Assembly: GCA_900539655.1 (NCBI GenBank)
Contig: UQCR01000006.1
Coordinates: 1-64,000 of the forward strand
DNA: 64,000 nt
Direction: 5' to 3'
DNA from: an uncultured Robinsoniella sp.
GTDB taxonomy: Bacteria > Bacillota > Clostridia > Lachnospirales > Lachnospiraceae
Shown here: positions 53,557 to 62,034 of the stretch, one piece after another
Numbering within the stretch: position 1 is the first letter of the stretch
How the letters are laid out: every line of letters starts with the position of its first letter
Position numbers and translations under genes: made by a program
The notes under the pieces: generated by a model
The model's database searches: none
Told to the model about the DNA's origin: nothing
The model's input: the letters and a program-made list of their open reading frames with translations, nothing else

Positions 53557-53943
53557 TTAAACTTCTGTTTTCCAAAATCCATGCAGATTACAATAAGCAT
53601 AAGCTGCAATGGCTTCGTCGCCATCGGCTAATACAAAGTTCGCCACAGGTTCACAGGTTGGGCAGAGATTGATTCTCTGACAGCCTTTTTTAGTCTGCAG
53701 ATACACCCATGCAATGCTGTGTTCTTCTGTCATGGGATGATAAATACTGCCAACCTTGACGGTTACCTGATTTCCGTTAATTTCAATAATAGGAAGATGT
53801 TTTTCGGAAGCCCCCTCAGATGTATTGGGTTTTAATTCCGTAAAATCCTGACAGGTACAAGATGAGGTGGGATTGCCAGGACTGATTACTTCCAGGACGA
53901 GATGGTTTTCTTTATCGATGATAAATTTTGGCTCTAAATGCAT
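53557..53943 (-). CDS. Superoxide reductase-like protein (desulfoferrodoxin centre II only)
   Basis: This 128-residue protein has the neelaredoxin/desulfoferrodoxin iron centre. EKHLPIIE supplies the Glu-Lys-His of the active loop, YHPMTEEHSIAW two more His, and YCNLHGFWK the Cys and last His. These five ligands match superoxide reductase centre II, which reduces superoxide to peroxide without oxygen release. The rubredoxin-like N-terminal CxxC centre of desulfoferrodoxins is absent; SCTCQDF sits there instead. GGAGG precedes the start. It is probably an oxygen-stress defence enzyme of an anaerobe. Confidence 0.88.
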   Translation of the reverse strand: MHLEPKFIIDKENHLVLEVISPGNPTSSCTCQDFTELKPNTSEGASEKHLPIIEINGNQVTVKVGSIYHPMTEEHSIAWVYLQTKKGCQRINLCPTCEPVANFVLADGDEAIAAYAYCNLHGFWKTEV

Positions 53944-54050
53944 GTTGGTTCCTCCAATTAATTATTTTTCCATATTTATCTTTGCCATAAATAAATATCT
54001 TATGTATCAAAGCATGTTTTTAATTGATGACAGGAGTTTTCTATATTCCC

Positions 54051-54079
54051 TTGGCAAATCAGTCAGAATATCTTATAAT
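54051..54079 (+). promoter_or_regulatory. Promoter of the Vat-like acetyltransferase
   Basis: TTGGCA (54051-54056), a 17-bp spacer and TATAAT (54074-54079) precede a leader of about 140 bases. GCAGAAACTGGAA near 54170-54182 nearly repeats ACAGAAACTGGAA near 54121-54133. Confidence 0.7.
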
Positions 54080-54155
54080 GTGTAGCATAAATATAATTTG
54101 AAAATTTAGAGTCATGCTTGACAGAAACTGGAAAAGTTTAAGGGGGCGAAGCTGG

Positions 54156-54206
54156 GTGAAACGCTGTATTGCAGAAACTGGAATGGAAAAAGAGAAGACC
54201 CGATAA
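54156..54206 (+). CDS. Possible leader peptide before the Vat-like gene
   Basis: A GTG at 54156, nine bases after AGGGGG, opens a 16-codon frame (ending EKEKTR, stop TAA 54204-54206). It ends 19 bases before the acetyltransferase start. Inducible resistance genes often use such translated leaders for attenuation. The peptide has no strong ribosome-arrest motif that I recognise, so this is tentative. Confidence 0.35.
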   Translation: MKRCIAETGMEKEKTR

Positions 54207-54225
54207 TATAACAGGAGGATTTGAA

Positions 54226-54861
54226 ATGACTATTCCAGTAAATAAAAAATATCCAAGAAGTAATGATAATGAAACCGTGTATTTAGATCAGGTGGTATCA
54301 AACCCCAATATCAAAGTGGGAAAATACACCATCTATAATGATTTTGAAAAGGATCCTGCAGATTTTGAAAAAAACAATGTTTTGTACCACTATCCGATTA
54401 ATCAGGACCGGCTGGTTATTGGTAAATTCTGTTCCATTGCCTGTGGAGCCAGGTTTTTGTTCACCAGTGCCAATCATGCCATGGGGTCTCTTGCGAATCA
54501 TACATTTCCTATCTTTTTTGAAGAATGGGATTTGAAGAAGGAAAATGTGAGGGACGCCTGGGATAACAAGGGAGATATTGTGATTGGAAATGATGTCTGG
54601 ATCGGATATGATGCGATTATTATGGCAGGCGTTCATATTGGTGACGGAGCAGTAATTGGAACCAGAGCAGTAGTGACCAAAGATGTGCCCCCCTATACAA
54701 TCGTGGGCGGAGTTCCGGCAAGAAAGATTAAAATGCGCTTCGACAGCGAGACAGTGGATGAGCTGCTAAGATTAAAATGGTGGGATTGGACAAGTGAAAA
54801 AATAAAGAAAAATCTGCCTTTGATCATGAGCGGAGAAATAAACGGACTGAAGGAATTATGA
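54226..54861 (+). CDS. Vat-family xenobiotic acetyltransferase (hexapeptide repeat)
   Basis: This 211-residue left-handed beta-helix enzyme has the opening NIKVGKYTIYND and catalytic HAMGSL (His near residue 84). IGKFCSIACGARF, IVIGNDVWIGYDAIIMAGVHIGDGAVIGTRAVVTKDVPPYTIVGGVPAR (in sections) and WWDW follow, as in Vat (streptogramin A) and CatB (chloramphenicol) acetyltransferases. The length matches VatD (about 209). The start ATG at 54226 follows AGGAGG by seven bases; an in-frame TTG at 54169 is less likely. The family clearly acetylates hydroxyls of antibiotics, but many gut homologues are untested. Confidence 0.85.
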   Translation: MTIPVNKKYPRSNDNETVYLDQVVSNPNIKVGKYTIYNDFEKDPADFEKNNVLYHYPINQDRLVIGKFCSIACGARFLFTSANHAMGSLANHTFPIFFEEWDLKKENVRDAWDNKGDIVIGNDVWIGYDAIIMAGVHIGDGAVIGTRAVVTKDVPPYTIVGGVPARKIKMRFDSETVDELLRLKWWDWTSEKIKKNLPLIMSGEINGLKEL

Positions 54862-54877
54862 ATGTTAATAAATAGCA

Positions 54878-54939
54878 GAAATGAATAAAAGAATGAATAA
54901 AATGAATGAAAAAATAAATGAAAAATGAATGAAAAAATG
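54878..54939 (+). repeat. Low-complexity A-rich AATGAA/T region
   Basis: Imperfect repeats of AATGAATAAAA and AATGAAAAAA fill the gap between the Vat-like and nucleotidyltransferase genes. They create several spurious ATG codons upstream of the likely GTG start at 54958. Confidence 0.6.
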
Positions 54940-54957
54940 TATGGAAAGGAGATTTGT

Positions 54958-55995
54958 GTGGCAGCCATGAACTTTAAAAAACTGATACATACGCCGGAGT
55001 ATGATTTTCTCTGGCAGGACGAGCATCTGGGGGAAAACCTGATTCTCCTTTCTGTTGCCGGAAGTTATGCTTACGGTACAAATAATGAATTCAGTGATTA
55101 TGATATCCGCGGGATTGCGGTCAATCGTAAATCAGACCTGATTGGTCTTGGAAGTTATGATCAATATGTAGACAGTAAAACCGATACGACCATTTACACT
55201 TTCAATAAGATTATAAAATTATTAATGGACTGCAATCCCAATACCTGCGAAATGCTGGGATTAAAGGAGGAGCATTATCTGTATTTGTCACCAATAGGGC
55301 AGGAATTGCTGGATCATAAAAAGTTATTTTTATCTAAACGTGCCATTCATTCCTTTGGCGGCTATGCCGGACAGCAGCTGAGGCGCCTTCAAAATGCACT
55401 TGCCAGGGATACAATGCCCCAGGCTGAAAAAGAACAGCATATATTGCGTTCTGTAGAAAACTCCATGTACAATTTCAAAGAACGTTATGCAAAGTTTGCA
55501 AATGGCAGCCTGAACATATATCTGGATCAGGCGGTAAATCCGGAATTTGAGCAGGAGATATTCATGGATGCCCATTTCACCCACTATCCATTAAGAGATT
55601 ACCGCAATATCTGGTGTGAGATGAACAATGTGGTGAAAGAGTATGACAAGATCGGGAAACGTAATCATAAAAAGGATGAGGCGCATCTGAATAAACATGC
55701 GATGCATCTGCTTCGCCTCTTCATGATGGCAATTGATATCCTGGAAAAAGAAGAGGTCTGTACTTACCGTGAAAAAGAGCATGATCTGCTTATGAGTGTA
55801 AGAAACGGGGCATTTCAAAGAGAAGACGGCATGTATCGGGATGAGTTTTATGATATTTTGGCGGATTATGAAAAGCGTCTGGATGATGCGGCAAAGAACA
55901 CTTCTTTACCGGATGAGCCGGATAAAAAGAAAATTGAAGATTTCGTCATGAGTGTGAATGAACGAGTGATCAGAGGCTGTGTAAAGTTGAAATAA
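54958..55995 (+). CDS. Pol-beta-type nucleotidyltransferase (RlaP/YcgL-like)
   Basis: This 345-residue protein has the nucleotidyltransferase signature GSYAYGTNNEFSDYDIRG near residues 36-53, with GSxxxG and DYD metal ligands (two Asp). A third acidic position follows later. About 200 C-terminal residues are helical. The start GTG at 54958 is favoured because AAGGAG lies six bases before it, whereas the ATG at 54925 has no ribosome site and lies in a low-complexity run. Members transfer nucleotides to unknown acceptors. It is followed by a terminator. Confidence 0.82.
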   Translation: MAAMNFKKLIHTPEYDFLWQDEHLGENLILLSVAGSYAYGTNNEFSDYDIRGIAVNRKSDLIGLGSYDQYVDSKTDTTIYTFNKIIKLLMDCNPNTCEMLGLKEEHYLYLSPIGQELLDHKKLFLSKRAIHSFGGYAGQQLRRLQNALARDTMPQAEKEQHILRSVENSMYNFKERYAKFANGSLNIYLDQAVNPEFEQEIFMDAHFTHYPLRDYRNIWCEMNNVVKEYDKIGKRNHKKDEAHLNKHAMHLLRLFMMAIDILEKEEVCTYREKEHDLLMSVRNGAFQREDGMYRDEFYDILADYEKRLDDAAKNTSLPDEPDKKKIEDFVMSVNERVIRGCVKLK

Positions 55996-56008
55996 ATAAT
56001 TGGCAGAA

Positions 56009-56050
56009 CGCCTGCTTCATTGCAAGATAAGCAATGGGGCAGGCGCTTTT
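56009..56050. terminator. Bidirectional terminator with 15-bp stem
   Basis: CGCCTGCTTCATTGC (56009-56023) pairs with GCAATGGGGCAGGCG (56031-56045), with T5 after it. It lies between the convergent nucleotidyltransferase and GH25 genes. Confidence 0.88.
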
Positions 56051-56059
56051 TCCATGCTG

Positions 56060-57280
56060 CTAAGGAATCCTAAGCTTTTGTCCAACTAAAATCAATCCGG
56101 GATTGGATATATGATTTTCGGAAACAAGAGCACTGATTGTGGTATGGTATCTGATCGCAATTGCCCAGAGCGTATCACCGGCTTTAACGGTATACCACTG
56201 AACCGGATTTTGAGAAATACAATTGGGCTTGCAGGGAATTTTAAGTTTTTCCCCAGGAAAGATCAGATTCTCATTTTGAAGCTGATTCAGCCTTACAATT
56301 TCACCGATACTGGTATGATACTGGTGTGCGATTGCCCAGAGCGTATCTCCCGGTTTTACCGAATAAGTCAGGTAAGTCTGGTCAGACGGAGTATTATCCT
56401 CTATGGGGATGCGCAGAATCTGACCCGGATAGATGAGGCTTGGGTCTGACAGTGCGTTTTCATTTGCAATCGCTGTTATACTGGTATGATAGAGATGGGC
56501 AATATTCCAAAGGTTATCTCCTGGCTTTACCTCATAATCCACATAAGAAGTAGAGGGGTTTTGCGGGGGCGAAACAGGAGTAACCGTTCCGCTGCCGTTT
56601 AAAAAGATGCCATCGGTAAAATAGTCCAGATCCACAGCCGTACTGATTCCCGGTACGCTGCCGTTATCCGAGTACTGCCAGCCCACCCAGAAACTCCAAT
56701 TTGAAGTGTCGGAAGGAGAGGACACACCGTATTCCGCCACCCAGAGGGGGTAGTTGGTAACGGCTCCGCTAAATGAGTAGCCTGCATTGTAGGAATCGCT
56801 GTAGACTACGGCTTTTTTGCCGCTTAACTGTTCCACGGTCTGTATAAATGCTAATCCAATGGCATTTATTTCTGTATCGGTGAGATATTGGAGATCTTCA
56901 AAATCCATTGCCAGCCGGCAGTCAAAATCTTTGCCCGAAATAGTATTTACAAAAAATTGTGCCTGGTACTGAGCCTGGGAAATGCTTCTTGCCGTTACAT
57001 AATGGTAAAAGCCAATGGACAGTCCGGCTGCAGATGCTTTACGGTAATTGTCCTCAAATTTAGGATCAATATAATCCCCTCCCAGACTGGAACGAATATA
57101 AACGATCTGAATACCGGAGTCAGCAACCTGCTCAAAGTCAATGTCTTCCTGATAAAAGCTCACGTCAATGCCACGGTAAAGCGGATGTGACGAAGGAGGA
57201 ATCGCAGAGACCATAAAAACAGGAAAGAGGGAAAAAAGAAGCACTATTGATAAGAGAACGGATAAAATTTTCTTAAGCAT
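56060..57280 (-). CDS. Secreted GH25 lysozyme with three LysM domains
   Basis: This 406-residue exported muramidase has a signal peptide to about residue 26 and a GH25 barrel. GH25 signatures are GIDVSFYQ (Asp39), RLAMDFEDL near 120, WVAEYG and DLDYFTDG. Three C-terminal LysM repeats (PGDNLWNIAHLYHTS, PGDTLWAIAHQYHTS, AGDTLWAIAIRYHTT) bind peptidoglycan GlcNAc. The start at 57280 has AAGGAGG seven bases upstream, so an upstream reading from 57385 is rejected. It probably acts in wall remodelling or interbacterial lysis. Confidence 0.9.
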   Translation of the reverse strand: MLKKILSVLLSIVLLFSLFPVFMVSAIPPSSHPLYRGIDVSFYQEDIDFEQVADSGIQIVYIRSSLGGDYIDPKFEDNYRKASAAGLSIGFYHYVTARSISQAQYQAQFFVNTISGKDFDCRLAMDFEDLQYLTDTEINAIGLAFIQTVEQLSGKKAVVYSDSYNAGYSFSGAVTNYPLWVAEYGVSSPSDTSNWSFWVGWQYSDNGSVPGISTAVDLDYFTDGIFLNGSGTVTPVSPPQNPSTSYVDYEVKPGDNLWNIAHLYHTSITAIANENALSDPSLIYPGQILRIPIEDNTPSDQTYLTYSVKPGDTLWAIAHQYHTSIGEIVRLNQLQNENLIFPGEKLKIPCKPNCISQNPVQWYTVKAGDTLWAIAIRYHTTISALVSENHISNPGLILVGQKLRIP

Positions 57281-57369
57281 ATAACCTCCTTTGCAAAGTT
57301 TTTGCTTTATGATAATATATGGTACAAGAAAATAATTGTTATGGAAAAAGTAATAGAAAAAGTTATAGA

Positions 57370-57400
57370 AAAGCACCCGGGTCAAAATAGTCCGGATGCT
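57370..57400 (-). terminator. Terminator of the small minus-strand gene
   Basis: AGCACCCGG (57372-57380) and CCGGATGCT (57392-57400) form a stem with one mismatch, followed on the minus strand by a T-rich stretch. Confidence 0.6.
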
Positions 57401-57423
57401 CTTTCAGAAAGCTATATGAATAT

Positions 57424-57585
57424 TTAAGAATGTTTTTTCTTCTTTTTACTTTTGCTCTTCGTGCTTGACTGGGCTGCTGCCTCTTGTTCCTCTTTTTCCA
57501 ATTCATTTACCATGTGTTCCATAACGGATTTGCAGGAATTGGGAAGCTCGGTAACGTCATAATTATTATAACCTTTATTATCCAT
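57424..57585 (-). CDS. Small Lys-rich-tailed protein (53 residues)
   Basis: A 53-codon gene reads MDNKGYNNYDVTELPNSCKS at the start, then an acidic helix (MEHMVNELEKEEQEAAA) and a basic tail ending SKSKKKKKHS. AGAGGAGA lies nine bases before the ATG and a terminator follows. It is short but has a good ribosome site, sensible composition and termination. No family was recognised; it lies between GH25 and the symporter fusion gene. Confidence 0.6.
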   Translation of the reverse strand: MDNKGYNNYDVTELPNSCKSVMEHMVNELEKEEQEAAAQSSTKSKSKKKKKHS

Positions 57586-57749
57586 ATTCACATCTCCTCT
57601 CTATGCACAAGCCAGTACAGCATTTCATAAATAATCGAGTAATGATGTACTGGTATCGCAGTGCGTAATTAACAGTAATTAGCTGGCAGCTGTCTGCCAT
57701 ATCACTTAGTATGCACCGGAAGATGTTTCTTATGAGTGTATATGATATT

Positions 57750-59354
57750 TTAAGATTTCAGTAAAAGTTCAGTATCCAGAAGATCAGCTCTTTTTGCACA
57801 ATGAAAAACTTCTAATTGTAAAATGAATACATTAAATGCTGCATTCAGGGCGTTCATAACGATATCTGCAATGACAGCCAATCCAAGTGCTTCGGCTGGA
57901 ATCCCGGCCTGTAAAAACAGAACGGCATATCCGGAGAGAAATCCGCCTGGAATAGAAGGTGCCACTGAAGCCAGTATAAATGATACGATCATGGTAATTA
58001 CAAGCATTCCGACGGTTATTTTGACATCGTATGCCTGAGCGCAAAATACGGTTAAGAGAATTAAGTGCACCACGGCAGCCGGTTTAAATACCACACTTCC
58101 AAAGGAAATCGTAAATTTAGAAAGCCTGTGGTCGATTCCCAGTTTTTTATCACAGTTATTTCTCATAGCGGAATAAGCTGCGTTAGAAGAAGCATTTACT
58201 AAGGCAAGTAAGGAAGAAGGCATAATTATCTTTAAAATAAGGATTGGCGAAATTCCTTCTTTTATTCTGACGGATATCAGATAAAGGAGAAAAACTATTG
58301 CCATGCACAGCAGGTAGACGCCGGCCATTTGCAGCATATTAAAAAGCAGTGGTATGTAATTGCCTGCGATAAGCCGGTAAATACTTAAGAATATAAAAAC
58401 CGGTGAAATGGCGGCAATGAAACCTGCAATACACTGGGAAATGGCGCTGCACTGTTCCATTAATTGTCCGGCAATGCTGATTCGGTGCTGCAGCAGTACC
58501 ATTGCCATGCCTACCAGTATAGCCAGTACAATGATCTGTATGGCATTTCCGGTCTGAAACGGGTCAATCACATTTTCCGGAATTGCTTCAAGAAGCAATT
58601 GAAATATAGATTCAGTCTGTATTCCCTCAGATCCTGCTGATGGTAAATAAATTTTTGTAAACACTGCAGCGGCAATCCCACCTAATAGTGTCATTCCTAT
58701 AAGAATCCCACTGAAGTGCCAGAGAACTTTTTTCCCTTCACTCCCCAGCCGGTTTGGTGCTCCAATATGGTAGATTCCCCATACAACTGCAAAAAACAGC
58801 ATTGGGCAGATTATCGTAGTCAGCATGCCGGTAAATTTATCAAAAACGGGTATTGCAACCTGATTGAGTATAAAATCGGAAGCTTCCAATGGCAGGTAAT
58901 GCGTGATTACTCCGGCAGCAAGTGCCAGGAGAACCGCAATTGCAATTGGTAAAAATGGATTGGAAGCCTTGTGCCTGATGTTAGCAGATACAATGTTCAT
59001 GCCTTTGGAGTAGACATAGCCGCAGCCGCTGCCACTCCCTATTGCAGCCAGAAACGGCTGGCTGAAAAATGCATCACCGAACTGGTCATCGTCGTTTTGT
59101 TCATAAGGATTAGCTTCCTTACCCTGTACTTTTAATGTAATCTGCACTTTTTTCAGACGGGTCTGAATGATTAATTCACCGGAATTGGGTGCCAGCCCTT
59201 TTTCCATCCAGCTGTCCAGTGCTTTTTCCATAGAGAGGCGTATCTTTAATATTTCTTCCGGTTCCACAGAAAGCTGCTGCAGCGTTTCTACGATGAGATC
59301 TGCAACCATATCCGCATTCTGTTCCGACAATATAAATTTCTTTGTTTTTAACAT
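57750..59354 (-). CDS. DAACS symporter with N-terminal GHKL-like domain
   Basis: This 534-residue protein begins with about 125 hydrophilic residues that look like an anti-sigma/GHKL ATPase core: a helix EEILKIRLSMEKALDSWMEKG in the N-box position, two strands (ELIIQTRLKKVQITLKV) and a Gly-rich segment. The D-x-G box appears lost (VQGKEANPYE). From about residue 140 it is a dicarboxylate/amino acid:cation symporter with a MPSSLLALVNASSNAAYSAMR hairpin and the late ASVAPSIPGGFLSGYAVL hairpin. The fusion may gate or sense transport. The ligand is unknown. Confidence 0.8.
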   Translation of the reverse strand: MLKTKKFILSEQNADMVADLIVETLQQLSVEPEEILKIRLSMEKALDSWMEKGLAPNSGELIIQTRLKKVQITLKVQGKEANPYEQNDDDQFGDAFFSQPFLAAIGSGSGCGYVYSKGMNIVSANIRHKASNPFLPIAIAVLLALAAGVITHYLPLEASDFILNQVAIPVFDKFTGMLTTIICPMLFFAVVWGIYHIGAPNRLGSEGKKVLWHFSGILIGMTLLGGIAAAVFTKIYLPSAGSEGIQTESIFQLLLEAIPENVIDPFQTGNAIQIIVLAILVGMAMVLLQHRISIAGQLMEQCSAISQCIAGFIAAISPVFIFLSIYRLIAGNYIPLLFNMLQMAGVYLLCMAIVFLLYLISVRIKEGISPILILKIIMPSSLLALVNASSNAAYSAMRNNCDKKLGIDHRLSKFTISFGSVVFKPAAVVHLILLTVFCAQAYDVKITVGMLVITMIVSFILASVAPSIPGGFLSGYAVLFLQAGIPAEALGLAVIADIVMNALNAAFNVFILQLEVFHCAKRADLLDTELLLKS

Positions 59355-59675
59355 CTTGCTATCACATCCTTTTTGGGAGTACTCTAAGAGATTTTGTTAA
59401 CCGCTCTGTATGTATATTATGTATTAGTTTCAAATTATATTAAAAGAGTATACCATACTTGGAGTAGAAAACAATAATAAATGTAGGTGCAATCATTTAT
59501 AAAAAATGAAGATAAGCTTATGAAAAGGTTAAGATTCATTCTGCAAGAAATCTCCTGATTTTACGGATCAAAGACTGGAAATATTAACTTTAATAAAAGA
59601 ATCCATCAGATAACATTGCTATTTGCGTTTATTTAAATTATAATAATATAAGAAAAATTACGCAATAAGTGCCAA
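59355..59675. other. AT-rich divergent control region
   Basis: This stretch lies between the symporter fusion (minus) and a small plus-strand gene. It is AT-rich with no convincing open frame or recognised binding site; it presumably holds both promoters. Confidence 0.5.
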
Positions 59676-60014
59676 ATGAAGGAGAAGATCGGAAGATTGG
59701 AAAAATGGAAAGACTACGACGAAATGATGAAGGAGAATCCGGAATTGGCAGAAACGCTGAATCGGAGCTCCAAAGAAAGGTTGTTAGATAAGAGAAACAT
59801 TGACGGGATTGCAAAAGCACTGTCCCGCTATGTTTACAAGAATAATGCGGCAGCAGATTTAGTGATAAAAGCGGTAAAAGAGGGACGTTGGCTGCAATTA
59901 GAACTTCTATATGGCTATTATAGCGGATTTGAAGATGACCAAAAAGAGGGAGGATGCGCAGAAGCAGATTTGGAACAGCTCTTAAAAGAGCTGCTCAGAA
60001 GTTTTGTGTATTGA
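59676..60014 (+). CDS. Small hypothetical protein, helical
   Basis: This 112-residue protein is helical and charged: EKWKDYDEMMKENPELAETL near residue 9 and RNIDGIAKALSRYVYKNNAAADLVIKAV in the middle. No known motif was recognised. The start is uncertain because no ribosome site lies before the ATG at 59676; a TTG at 59697 behind AAGGAG is possible. It is followed after 37 bp by the NYN-domain gene and may be cotranscribed. Confidence 0.65.
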   Translation: MKEKIGRLEKWKDYDEMMKENPELAETLNRSSKERLLDKRNIDGIAKALSRYVYKNNAAADLVIKAVKEGRWLQLELLYGYYSGFEDDQKEGGCAEADLEQLLKELLRSFVY

Positions 60015-60051
60015 TTTATAAGATATGAAATGAAAAGAGGGCAACATATAA

Positions 60052-61062
60052 ATGAAAGAAAAAACATTTGCAGTATTGATCGATTCAGACAATATTTCTT
60101 CAAAATATATCTCCTGTATACTGAATGAAATGACCAAGTACGGGGTCATCACATACAAGAGAATATATGGAGACTGGACCAGTGCCCAGACAACGAAATG
60201 GAAGCAGGCACTGTTAGAAAATTCTATTATGCCGATTCAGCAGTTCAGCAATACCGTTGGAAAAAATGCGACGGATTCTGCACTTATTATCGATGCCATG
60301 GATATATTGTACACCAACAATGTGGATGGGTTCTGTATCGTATCCAGCGACAGCGACTTTACGCGTTTAGCCAGCAGACTGCGGGAATCCGGCAAAGACG
60401 TAATCGGGATGGGAGAGGAAAAGACACCGAGGTCTTTCCGTGCTGCCTGTACGGTATTTACAAATCTGGAGATTCTGTTAGAACAGGATGAGGAAACACA
60501 AGAAGAGGTATTTGTCCATAAGGGACGTTTAAGTGACAGCTCCCTGGGCAGCAGAAACCGTCTGGGAGACAGCCAGCAGGGGATGGAGGACAGCAGCATT
60601 ATCAGCAAGCGTGTCATTGAGAATGATATTGTGTCCATTATAACAGAAAATGACGACAAGGACCGAATGACAGGACTTGGGGAAATCGGCAGCCGTCTGG
60701 TGAAAAAATATTCCGACTTTGATGTCCGAAATTATGGATACAGTTCCCTGTCCAAGTTTCTGGAAGAAATGGAAAGCTTTGAACTTACCAAGAATAACAA
60801 TGCCATTATGGTCCGGATGAAGGACAATAATATTAAGAAAGAACAGCTGTCGGAATATGCCATTAATCTGGTGCGCAGCAGCGGCAGGGAAGGCATGGAA
60901 CTGGCATTTCTGGGCAATCGCATCCACCGTAAATTTGATAACTTTAAGGTGAAAGATTACGGATATGCAACCTTTGCAAAATTTGTCCAGAGTATCGGGC
61001 AGCTGGAAATAATAGAAAACAGGACGAAAAATAAGATTGTACATTTAAAATCCAACGATTAA
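60052..61062 (+). CDS. NYN-domain nuclease-like protein with two OST-HTH/LOTUS domains
   Basis: This 336-residue protein has a PIN-like NYN domain at residues 5-145: AVLIDSDNIS, ATDSALIIDAMDIL and CIVSSDSDFTRLASRLRES give the acidic quartet of a metal-dependent RNase. Two OST-HTH (LOTUS) domains follow, near 195-265 (DFDVRNYGYSSLSKFLEEM) and 270-335 (NFKVKDYGYATFAKFVQSI); these bind RNA (G-quadruplex or structured). AGAGGG lies about 10 bases before the start. It is a bacterial LabA-like RNA-processing candidate. Confidence 0.9.
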   Translation: MKEKTFAVLIDSDNISSKYISCILNEMTKYGVITYKRIYGDWTSAQTTKWKQALLENSIMPIQQFSNTVGKNATDSALIIDAMDILYTNNVDGFCIVSSDSDFTRLASRLRESGKDVIGMGEEKTPRSFRAACTVFTNLEILLEQDEETQEEVFVHKGRLSDSSLGSRNRLGDSQQGMEDSSIISKRVIENDIVSIITENDDKDRMTGLGEIGSRLVKKYSDFDVRNYGYSSLSKFLEEMESFELTKNNNAIMVRMKDNNIKKEQLSEYAINLVRSSGREGMELAFLGNRIHRKFDNFKVKDYGYATFAKFVQSIGQLEIIENRTKNKIVHLKSND

Positions 61063-61078
61063 CATACGTTCTTGCGAA

Positions 61079-61136
61079 AGAGTGTGTCTGAAAATTGCTT
61101 TACGCCGGGAATGAATTTTAAGACACACTCTATTTT
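61079..61136 (+). terminator. Terminator after the NYN-domain gene
   Basis: AGAGTGTGTCT (61079-61089) pairs with AGACACACTCT (61121-61131), with an inner AAAAT/ATTTT helix, followed by ATTTT. Confidence 0.85.
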
Positions 61137-61145
61137 GGGAGAGAC

Positions 61146-61964
61146 ATGAAAGACAAAACGATAAAGAAAATAAAGGACTTTGATATTGCTCAGATCGCTG
61201 ATTCCGGGCAGTGTTTCCGTTTGAACAGAAGAGAAGACGGAAGCTATTCTCTGATTGCCCGGGGGCGGTATCTGGAAATTATACAGCAGGGGGAGGAAAT
61301 TACTTTTTCCTGCAGTGAAAAAGAGTTTCAGGAAGCCTGGGAAACTTACTTTGACCTCATGACAGATTATGGGGCATTTAAAGCGCAGATTGAAAGTAAG
61401 GACCAATATATGCAGCAGGCAAGCGCGTATGGCAGTGGAATTCGTATCCTCCGCCAGGAACTGTGGGAAATGGTGATTACCTTTATCATATCCCAGCAAA
61501 ATAACATTCCCAGAATCAAGAAATGTGTAGAGTCTCTTTGCAGAGCCTTCGGTGAGAAAAGAAAGAATTTTAGAAATGAAACATACTATACTTTTCCTTC
61601 TCCGGAAGCACTTGCGGGACTTCAGGAAGAGGATCTGTGCTCCTGTAGCCTGGGATACCGGAACAAGTACATCAGAAAAACCGCGGATATGGTTGTAAGC
61701 GGAGGTTATGATTTATACCGTCTCTATGATTTAAAATATGAAGATGCCAGAAGAGAGCTCTTGAAGCTATGCGGAGTTGGAATAAAAGTGGCAGAATGCA
61801 TATGTCTGTTTGCTCTGCATCATATTGATGCATTTCCCATAGATACCCATATCCAGAAAGTATTAGACCGACATTACCCGGATGGATTCCCATTTTTAAA
61901 ATACCAGGGGTTTGCCGGAATATTGCAGCAGTACGCTTTTTATTATGATGTGGAGGGATATTGA
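61146..61964 (+). CDS. OGG1-like 8-oxoguanine DNA glycosylase/lyase
   Basis: This 272-residue HhH-GPD enzyme starts with SGQCFRLNRREDG, the OGG1 N-terminal beta domain. It continues with MVITFIISQQNNIPRIKKCVESLCRAFG near residues 110-137. The helix-hairpin-helix LLKLCGVGIKVAECICLFAL contains the catalytic Lys, and FPIDTHI the catalytic Asp. It excises oxidised guanine and cleaves the strand. GGGAG lies before the start and a terminator separates it from the previous gene. Length is normal for clostridial OGG. Confidence 0.9.
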   Translation: MKDKTIKKIKDFDIAQIADSGQCFRLNRREDGSYSLIARGRYLEIIQQGEEITFSCSEKEFQEAWETYFDLMTDYGAFKAQIESKDQYMQQASAYGSGIRILRQELWEMVITFIISQQNNIPRIKKCVESLCRAFGEKRKNFRNETYYTFPSPEALAGLQEEDLCSCSLGYRNKYIRKTADMVVSGGYDLYRLYDLKYEDARRELLKLCGVGIKVAECICLFALHHIDAFPIDTHIQKVLDRHYPDGFPFLKYQGFAGILQQYAFYYDVEGY

Positions 61965-62034
61965 TTTCTGCAGGCGGCTGATGTATACTTTACTATGATT
62001 TTTAAATCATGCAAAAGAATAAAGGAGTAATATC

